A DNA stretch of 33,871 nt from positions 1 to 33,871 of IMG/VR virus record IMGVR_UViG_3300044733_002101, one strand, 5' to 3'. Below the pieces are notes generated by a model. The model saw nothing but the letters and a program-made list of their open reading frames with translations. It was not told the origin of the DNA and searched no databases. Source of the stretch: a virus. The position numbers and the translations under genes are program-made. Positions 29,283 to 33,871 of the stretch are shown here, one piece after another; positions within the stretch are counted from its first letter, which is position 1; the number at the start of each line of letters is the position of its first letter.

Positions 29283-29951
29283 GTGGCACTACAGGAGTTC
29301 GCCGATGAGTTTGATTTCTGCTTTCTCTGCTGGTCGCAAGCTCGCCTGCACATTCATCACATGGTGCAGGGGGCTGGGCGAAAGCACGAGCGATTCAACC
29401 TCTGCCGATTGTGCGAACGGTGCCACCGGGCGCTGCACGATGGCGGGTCGCTGTGCGTCACGAAGGGGCAGGTGCTCACGGTCAAGCGGCTGCACGACCC
29501 AGAGCACTACGACCCGAAGGCAATGGCTGCACTTCAGCGCAAGCATGGGCTTGCCTACGACCCGGAGTGCTTGCCGCAAGAAATCCTGTCTCAACGCCGC
29601 ACGCCCCCGGAGGTGCTCCTGATGGTCAACTCCCGGCAGAAGGGTGCCCGTGGCGAGCGTGAGGCCGCAGCCGTGCTCAATGAGTTTGTCCCTCATGCCC
29701 TCGCCAGACGTGCCCAGCAGCACAGCGGCACCGAGACATCGGCCGACCTCGTGGCCCCAGGCACGCCGAACCTGTGGTGGGAGGTCAAGCGTGTGCAGAA
29801 GCTCTGCCTGCCGACCGTCATGCAGAAGGCACAGACGCAGTGCGGCCAGCTAGTCCCTGTCGTGCTGCACAGGCGAAACGACGAGGAGTGGCTCGTGACC
29901 CTGCCGCTCTCCCGAATCCAAGAATTTGCCTCACAGGTAACACGGAAATGA
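29283..29951 (+). CDS. Fusion of an HNH-type zinc nuclease domain and a PD-(D/E)XK nuclease domain
   Basis: 222 residues if started at the GTG at 29283; an in-frame ATG further up (29250) overlaps the HD gene. Residues 1-60 are HNH-like: C13-x2-C16, LHIHHMVQGAGR (23-33), then C44-x2-C47-H48 and H52. Residues 115-222 are PD-(D/E)XK-like: NSRQKGARGEREAAAVL (E126), TSADLVAP (D155), WWEVKRV (E167-V-K169), and a C-terminal VVLHRR.....WLVTLPLS, as in Holliday-junction resolvase-like or VRR-NUC-like phage nucleases. A run of about 50 residues links them. A separate start at the ATG 29622 could also give the second domain alone. Confidence 0.7.
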   Translation: MALQEFADEFDFCFLCWSQARLHIHHMVQGAGRKHERFNLCRLCERCHRALHDGGSLCVTKGQVLTVKRLHDPEHYDPKAMAALQRKHGLAYDPECLPQEILSQRRTPPEVLLMVNSRQKGARGEREAAAVLNEFVPHALARRAQQHSGTETSADLVAPGTPNLWWEVKRVQKLCLPTVMQKAQTQCGQLVPVVLHRRNDEEWLVTLPLSRIQEFASQVTRK

Positions 29952-30130
29952 AGCGCAAACCAGCGGCCAAGGCGCCGCAGTTCGACGTGGCGCCGATTGA
30001 CGATGACGAGGAGGAAGGGGCCTGCCCCATCCCTGACGAGAACGGAGACGTTGTGTTGAAGGGCGGTCGTCGCCCGAGAGCGAGGAAGCGGAAGCAGAAG
30101 AGGAAAACCCCAAGCGACAGGAGGAAGTGA
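29948..30130 (+). CDS. Small charged protein, unknown
   Basis: 60 residues from the ATG at 29948, which overlaps the previous stop as ATGA. It is basic at both ends and acidic in the middle (DDDEEEGACPIPDENG), ending in RRPRARKRKQKRK, so it may bind nucleic acid or another protein. The longer frame that extends upstream is antisense-free shadow of the nuclease gene and is not used. TGATG links it to the next gene. Confidence 0.5.
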   Translation: MKRKPAAKAPQFDVAPIDDDEEEGACPIPDENGDVVLKGGRRPRARKRKQKRKTPSDRRK

Positions 30131-30483
30131 TGCAGACGAGAGAGTTCGAGACGGGTGCTGTTCGTAGTGGTGACGCGGAGGACTTCCGATACGACCTGAT
30201 CTCTCCGATCGGGCTGGCCGCAGTGGCACGGGCCTGCAAGGAGGGGGCAGTGAAGTACGGCGACTTCAACTGGGAGAAGGGGATGCCGGTCAACGACCTG
30301 CTGAACCACGCGATCAGGCACATCTATCTCTATCTGGGAGGCGACAGGTCAGAGGAACATCTGGGGCACGCAGCGTGGGGGCTATTGGCGGCCATCCACA
30401 GCGAGGAACTATGGCCGGACATCAACGCTGGCACGCTGCGTAGCGGCTTCTGCCAGCCTCCGGGGGAGATTGATGAGCGATGA
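30130..30483 (+). CDS. dATP/dGTP diphosphohydrolase N-terminal-type protein (DUF5664-like)
   Basis: 117 residues from the ATG at 30130, with AGGAGGA upstream. Pattern: REFETGAVRS (4-13), RYDLISP, AVARACKEGAVKYGDFNWEKG (31-51), NHAIRHIYLY (59-68), and RSEEHLGHAAWGLLAAIHSEE. This is the GA-x-R ... KYGxxNW ... HxxRH ... E-x-HL..A....HxEE order of DUF5664-type proteins, linked in phages to dNTP hydrolysis as all-alpha NTP pyrophosphatases. It would control the nucleotide pool together with the HD protein two genes upstream. Confidence 0.7.
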   Translation: MQTREFETGAVRSGDAEDFRYDLISPIGLAAVARACKEGAVKYGDFNWEKGMPVNDLLNHAIRHIYLYLGGDRSEEHLGHAAWGLLAAIHSEELWPDINAGTLRSGFCQPPGEIDER

Positions 30484-30940
30484 GTTTCCCGAGCACTTCG
30501 AGGATGGGTGGAGGGCGTTCTTATGCCAGATGCTTGTAGACAGCAGGGCCGCATGCGCCTGGGCCAGCGCAAACCTGACCAGCCAGGGCGTCGGAATCCG
30601 CCTGATGAAGTCCAGATGGCAGTTGGACCGCGTGAAAAATGCGGTCTACGCCTGGAACTGGGTGTTTGGCGACGGCGATGGATCAGTACTGCCGTTCACT
30701 AGCGCCTGCGAAGACCTGGGGCTGGACGAATACGCCGTGCGAAACCGGATTTTGGCGCAGTGCGAGGCCAATCCGGGCATAAACGAATTGGTGCCTGTGA
30801 TGCTCCGAGAACTGGAGCGAATCAGGCTGACCCGCAAGAGGGAGCCAGAGGATGCCAGCGTCGATCTGGAGGCGTACGGCCGGATTTTCCGCAGTAAGCG
30901 TGCTTCTGCTGGTCATGACGCCGAGCCGCAGTACGGGTGA
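30473..30940 (+). CDS. Unknown helical protein
   Basis: 155 residues from the ATG at 30473; GGGGGAG lies just upstream, and an in-frame TTG one codon earlier is less likely. The gene overlaps the previous one by 11 bases. The protein is helical with a tryptophan-rich segment (WQLDRVKNAVYAWNWVFGDG) and a leucine-rich helix (ELVPVMLRELERIRLTRKRE). No family is recognised. Its 3' end overlaps the exported thioredoxin-like gene by 89 bases. Confidence 0.55.
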   Translation: MSDEFPEHFEDGWRAFLCQMLVDSRAACAWASANLTSQGVGIRLMKSRWQLDRVKNAVYAWNWVFGDGDGSVLPFTSACEDLGLDEYAVRNRILAQCEANPGINELVPVMLRELERIRLTRKREPEDASVDLEAYGRIFRSKRASAGHDAEPQYG

Positions 30941-31226
30941 AGACTTGTTCATCTTCACCCGAGAAGGCTGCTCGCCGTGTGCCTCGCTCAAGCGTGCCCT
31001 CGCCTCGAACCCGTCGCTGACCTCCGGCTTCACCGTCTACATGATCGACACCAAGGCCGATCCCGAGCTTGCCAAGAAGCACAGGGTGAAGTCCGTGCCG
31101 ACTCTGGTCGTCCTGGGTGAAAGCGGCAAGGAGATCAAGCGGACGACCGGGTACTCAAGCGAGCCGTCACTGCGGGCGTGGCTCGATGACAAGCAGGCAC
31201 GACGGAGAATCCTACGATGGCGGTAA
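30852..31226 (+). CDS. Exported thioredoxin-like protein
   Basis: 124 residues; ATG at 30852 inside the 3' end of the previous gene, with a GAGCCAGAGG upstream. The N-terminus WRRTAGFSAVSVLLLVMTPS looks like a signal peptide or anchor. The thioredoxin fold follows: LFIFTREGCSPCASLKRAL with active-site Cys40-Ser-Pro-Cys43, then YMIDTKADPEL and SVPTLVVLGE with cis-Pro83. Phages usually encode cytoplasmic thioredoxin or glutaredoxin, so an exported member is unusual and points to envelope or disulphide chemistry. The 3' end overlaps the next gene by ten bases. Confidence 0.75.
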   Translation: MPASIWRRTAGFSAVSVLLLVMTPSRSTGEDLFIFTREGCSPCASLKRALASNPSLTSGFTVYMIDTKADPELAKKHRVKSVPTLVVLGESGKEIKRTTGYSSEPSLRAWLDDKQARRRILRWR

Positions 31227-31600
31227 AGGTAAGCGAGGCTCCGCTGGCTGCGGCCGAGAGCGTGAGCCAAGTGCTGGAGAAGATCCGTGCCTTCGTGGCG
31301 TCGGCCAAGCTGGCGAGCAAGGACGGCATCACGATCAGCGAGTTCGCCGAGCTATCGGTGAGCCTGCTCAAGACTGCGATGGCTGCTGTCGAGAGCATCC
31401 CGATCGACGGCCCGAGCAAGAAGGTCTGGGTGCTGGAGGCCATCGGCCTGCTGTTCGATGCGGTGGCGGACAAGGCTATACCTTTTCCGGTATATCCGCT
31501 GTGGGTGCTCGTCCGTCCAGCAGTCCGCTCGCTGGTGCTCGCCATCGCTGGCGGTGCAGTCGAGGCGATCCTGCCTCTTGTGAGGAGTAAGTCGGCATGA
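31217..31600 (+). CDS. Probable small membrane protein, holin-like candidate
   Basis: 127 residues; start overlaps the previous gene. Residues 1-70 are polar and helical (SVSQVLEKIRAFVASAKLA). Residues about 93-122 are strongly hydrophobic (YPLWVLVRPAVRSLVLAIAG), with a basic end (LVRSKSA). One or two membrane passes at the C-terminus fit a holin-like or membrane-anchoring role, and the location before an envelope peptidase supports it. No known holin family is recognised, so the role is inferred. Confidence 0.5.
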   Translation: MAVKVSEAPLAAAESVSQVLEKIRAFVASAKLASKDGITISEFAELSVSLLKTAMAAVESIPIDGPSKKVWVLEAIGLLFDAVADKAIPFPVYPLWVLVRPAVRSLVLAIAGGAVEAILPLVRSKSA

Positions 31601-31845
31601 CGTACGTTCTCGTGGCTCTGGCAATCGCACTCGTCCTCTGGCCCGCACAGAAGGAGAAGAACGACAGTCCGCTGCCGTTCGACATCGAGGCTGTGCAGCA
31701 GTCAGCCCCGACCTATCAGTCCTCGCACGTCGCGTTGGCCCACGTCCGCCTCCGGCTGCTCCAGACCGAGCATCTCGGTGACGGCGAGAGGAAGGCCATC
31801 GAGGTTCTGACGCTGGCCCTCGTGGCGGGGAGTGACAAGCAGTGA
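31597..31845 (+). CDS. Small membrane-anchored protein, unknown
   Basis: 82 residues; ATGA overlap. The N-terminus MTYVLVALAIALVLWPAQKE is a membrane anchor or signal peptide; the rest is a polar helical domain (HVALAHVRLRLLQTEHLGD). No motif is identified. It belongs to a chain of coupled genes whose products nearly all begin with a hydrophobic segment. The arrangement of two small anchored proteins in tandem is spanin-like, but no proof is seen. Confidence 0.5.
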   Translation: MTYVLVALAIALVLWPAQKEKNDSPLPFDIEAVQQSAPTYQSSHVALAHVRLRLLQTEHLGDGERKAIEVLTLALVAGSDKQ

Positions 31846-32282
31846 ACGCAAGGTCAGTGGGTGCGTGCGTGCTGGTGGCTGCGGCTGCGTACATCGAGTA
31901 CGCGAAGGCCCCCGCCCCGCTGCCGCCGCAGCCGGATGGCCCGATCGTTCTGCGTGGCAAGTTCAACGGCGACCCGGCAGAAGATGCCGCCATCATCGCC
32001 AGCTTGTTCTCCGAGATCGCAGACGAGATGGAGTGGGACGGCCAGCGTGCCGAACCCATGCTCAAGACCGGGGCTGCGATGGACGCCCTCCGCACCCGAG
32101 CGAGGGAGATGCGTTGCCGTGGCACCAAGCTGGGCGACAAGCACCCGTCCGTGCGTGACGCCATCCACAAGTATCTCGATGAGTCGGTCGGCGTTGACGG
32201 CGGGCCGCTCACCCAAGAGCAGCGATCCAAGTGGGTCACTGCCTACCGCATGATCGCGAGGGCGGCAGATGCGGCGAGATAG
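31842..32282 (+). CDS. Exported or anchored protein, unknown
   Basis: 146 residues; GTG start overlapping the upstream TGA (GTGA). MNARSVGACVLVAAAAYIEY looks like a signal peptide or anchor, possibly with Cys9 in a weak lipobox; then a proline linker (APAPLPPQPDGP) and a helical domain with paired Asp and Glu residues (IASLFSEIADEMEWDG). The family is not recognised. It overlaps the peptidase gene by 14 bases, so the two are likely translated together. Confidence 0.5.
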   Translation: MNARSVGACVLVAAAAYIEYAKAPAPLPPQPDGPIVLRGKFNGDPAEDAAIIASLFSEIADEMEWDGQRAEPMLKTGAAMDALRTRAREMRCRGTKLGDKHPSVRDAIHKYLDESVGVDGGPLTQEQRSKWVTAYRMIARAADAAR

Positions 32283-33333
32283 CAGTCACACTTTCCGCAT
32301 TGCCGGTGTGGCGATCCTGCTCACGCTGGCTGCGATGCTGGCGTGGAGAGAGTTCGAGTCGATGCCCGCTGCCCCGAGAGGCGGCGACTACGGGTACACG
32401 CCAAACCCGATCGGCACCAAGGCGTTTCTCCGCGAGCTAGACAAGCCGCTGTTCTCGGACGCTGGTGCTGAAGTCATCCGCGAGGCGAAGGGCAAGGACA
32501 CGTTCCTCTATCGTGCCGCCCAGAAGGCACACATGGCTCGCTACGGAAAGGAGTGGGTCGTCGGAAGGCAGGCGATTGGTGATTGCGTCAGTTGGGGGTG
32601 GGCCTGCGGATGCTGGACTGCGCTCTGCATAGATTGGGAGTTGGGCAAGGTGCAGGAGCCGCCGCTCATGGTGGCGACCGAGAGCATCTACGGCGGATCG
32701 CGTGTCGAGAGTCGAGGCAGGCCGGAGGGTGGTGGCGGCTGGGGCGATGGCAGCTACGGCGGCGCAGCGGCCAAGTGGGTGCGTGATTGGGGAGTCATCT
32801 TCAGGCAGCAGTACGGCGAGGCAGACGGCGGGCACAACCTCATTGAGTACTCCGGATCGCGTGCGAAGAACTGGGGCAACTGGGGCAATGGTGGTCAGGG
32901 CGATGGCGGGAAGTTCGACGGCGTAGCCAAGCGTCACCCGTGCAAGCACGTCGCGTTGGTCAAGACGTTCAAGGAGGCGGCGGCAGCGATCGAGTCCGGT
33001 TTCCCTGTGCCCGTGTGCAGTGGACAGGGATTCAGTTCCCAGAGGACAGAGGGTGGCTGGGCAGCACCGTCTGGGCGCTGGAGCCATTGCATGTGCTATA
33101 CGGCTGTGCGCTATGGCGACCGCCCAGGGCTGCTATGCCAAAACTCATGGGCGGCGTTCAATTCCGGCCCAGTGTGGCCTGAAGACCAGCCCGTTGGATC
33201 GTTCTGGGTTGATGCAAAAGTGTGTGACTCGATGTTGGCGGGCGAGGACTCGTTCGCTGTAGGTGGTGTTGAAGGGTTCCGGTACAGGGATCTGCATCAC
33301 GGCAACTGGCTGGACGAGGGGAACCATGATTGA
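32269..33333 (+). CDS. Membrane-anchored papain-like cysteine peptidase
   Basis: 354 residues. Residues 10-26 (FRIAGVAILLTLAAMLAW) form an N-terminal anchor. The catalytic pattern is Q101 and C106 in RQAIGDCVSWGWACGCW, H273 in GRWSHCMCY and N292 in CQNSWAAFNSGP, which gives the Q-C-H-N layout of the papain (C1) fold. A Gly/Trp-rich insert (about 140-220: GRPEGGGGWGDGSYGGAAAK) lies between the Cys and His. The protein is therefore a probable cell-envelope protease or, less likely, an endolysin. Neighbours are a thioredoxin-like protein and small anchored proteins. Assignment of the fold is from motifs; the substrate is unknown. Confidence 0.7.
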   Translation: MRRDSSHTFRIAGVAILLTLAAMLAWREFESMPAAPRGGDYGYTPNPIGTKAFLRELDKPLFSDAGAEVIREAKGKDTFLYRAAQKAHMARYGKEWVVGRQAIGDCVSWGWACGCWTALCIDWELGKVQEPPLMVATESIYGGSRVESRGRPEGGGGWGDGSYGGAAAKWVRDWGVIFRQQYGEADGGHNLIEYSGSRAKNWGNWGNGGQGDGGKFDGVAKRHPCKHVALVKTFKEAAAAIESGFPVPVCSGQGFSSQRTEGGWAAPSGRWSHCMCYTAVRYGDRPGLLCQNSWAAFNSGPVWPEDQPVGSFWVDAKVCDSMLAGEDSFAVGGVEGFRYRDLHHGNWLDEGNHD

Positions 33334-33574
33334 GTTGATGAAGAAACGCATCGTCGTCGTGTGCTTGCTCTGTGTGCTGGGTGGCTGGATGGCTCACGGA
33401 ATGACAGTGCCAGACAAGTCGAGCGACCGGCCCGTCTTGAAGTGGATCGCCCGTGCAGCCAGGACGGCCTTGCTGTTTTTCTTCTTCGCCGAGCAGCCGC
33501 CCGAAGACCACAACCCCGTGCAACATCCGATGGCAGACGGCACCCTGCCCGTGGATCATGGGAGAGCAATATGA
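33326..33574 (+). CDS. Small membrane protein, unknown
   Basis: 82 residues from the ATG at 33326, with GAGGGG upstream and an eight-base overlap with the peptidase gene. A leader MIELMKKRIVVVCLLCVLGG is followed by a polar part, then LKWIARAARTALLFFFFAEQ and a Pro/His-rich tail. The second hydrophobic stretch with four Phe is distinctive, but I know no family. Two hydrophobic stretches fit a small inner-membrane or holin-like protein. Confidence 0.5.
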   Translation: MIELMKKRIVVVCLLCVLGGWMAHGMTVPDKSSDRPVLKWIARAARTALLFFFFAEQPPEDHNPVQHPMADGTLPVDHGRAI

Positions 33575-33780
33575 ACACCATCATCAAAGCCATCATCGTC
33601 CTGTCGGTTGGCGTGAACGGATTTCTAGGTGGCCTCATCGTCGGCCACTACGTCCGGCAGGCCGACCTCGACTGCTGCTGCGACTGCAAGCACCCTCGCC
33701 GCGACGAGGGGCCGTTCCCAACGGGCTGGGTCATGCCCGATCCCGATGCCCCCAAGCCTAAGTCCGGAGCAGCCCAGTGA
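33571..33780 (+). CDS. Small membrane protein with a Cys cluster
   Basis: 69 residues from the ATG at 33571, GGGAG upstream, ATGA overlap with the previous stop. One membrane helix (TIIKAIIVLSVGVNGFLGGL) is followed by DLDCCCDCKHPRRDEG with four cysteines in five residues, then a Pro-rich tail. The Cys cluster may bind metal or form disulphides; an exported thioredoxin-like protein is encoded three kilobases upstream in the same operon. Function unknown. Confidence 0.5.
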   Translation: MNTIIKAIIVLSVGVNGFLGGLIVGHYVRQADLDCCCDCKHPRRDEGPFPTGWVMPDPDAPKPKSGAAQ

Positions 33781-33871
33781 ACCTGTGGAACGCACTCGTG
33801 CTGTGGCTGGCGTCATGGTTCGCCGTGGCGGTGCCCATTGATCTGGAGCACGCCAAGAGCGCCGCTGCCGT
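33777..33871 (+). CDS. Start of another exported or anchored protein (3' partial)
   Basis: A GTG at 33777 overlaps the previous TGA as GTGA and opens a frame that runs off the window end (31 codons). It begins NLWNALVLWLASWFAVAVPI, a hydrophobic leader or anchor, followed by DLEHAKSAAA. Nothing more can be said because the gene is cut. Confidence 0.45.
   Translation, partial: MNLWNALVLWLASWFAVAVPIDLEHAKSAAA

Overview
The window is a GC-rich, gene-dense stretch of a tailed-phage genome that looks temperate. It carries a block of virion genes, a tyrosine integrase, an attachment-site-like tRNA fragment, a recombination module (exonuclease, ERF-type annealing protein, SF2 helicase), a run of small nuclease and nucleotide-metabolism genes, and a run of small exported proteins at the right edge. 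Almost every gene on the + strand is coupled to its neighbour by TAATG, ATGA or GTGA overlaps, so transcription is probably polycistronic. No ribosomal RNA, complete tRNA, insertion sequence, CRISPR array or clear host housekeeping gene is visible. No gene here fixes the host. A bacterium with a GC-rich genome and a tRNA-Val(GAC) gene is the most the sequence supports; a planctomycete host is only an impression from the style of the right-hand exported genes.

Layout. 1-6043: end of an unknown gene, a small structural-type protein, a probable receptor-binding protein and a 1669-residue fibre (tropism-determinant-like N-terminus, Ig-like domains, Asp-box-like region, FN3 domains). 6050-10581: a head-tail adaptor-like protein, then a nozzle/hub-like tail protein that appears split into two overlapping genes. 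10581-12795: a linker protein, an extremely cysteine-rich protein with a 50-residue repeat, and a small Cys/His protein. 12841-14957: five small low-complexity or coiled-coil proteins. 14957-22526: three large proteins best explained as internal (ejected) virion proteins. No tape measure, sheath or tube gene is seen, so a short-tailed (podovirus-like) particle is inferred. Terminase, portal and major capsid are not in the window and probably lie to the left.

22515-23318 is the integrase on the - strand, converging on the virion operon and diverging from the recombination operon. Directly downstream of the divergent start, 23397-23443 folds as the anticodon arm, variable loop, T arm and 3' acceptor strand of tRNA-Val(GAC) without the 5' half. 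This is what an attP core looks like. It lies inside the 5' end of the exonuclease reading frame, after its AGGAGG site and ATG, so integration would cut the exonuclease gene from its own translation start. This possible integration-dependent switch is the most interesting feature of the window.

From 24280 the recombination genes continue with an ERF-family protein, an intrinsic terminator, a helicase and a small PD-(D/E)XK-like protein. A 318-base non-coding stretch (26942-27259) follows, rich in hairpins and with two mutually exclusive pairings; it may be a regulatory RNA. After it come a 50-residue exported peptide, a zinc-ribbon protein, a second PD-(D/E)XK-like protein, a LexA-type winged helix without a protease domain, an HD phosphohydrolase, an HNH/PD-(D/E)XK fusion and a DUF5664-type protein. 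The right edge (30852-33871) holds a thioredoxin-like exported protein, several small membrane proteins and an anchored papain-like cysteine peptidase. No classical lysozyme or amidase is seen, so this block is the best candidate for host-envelope functions and lysis.
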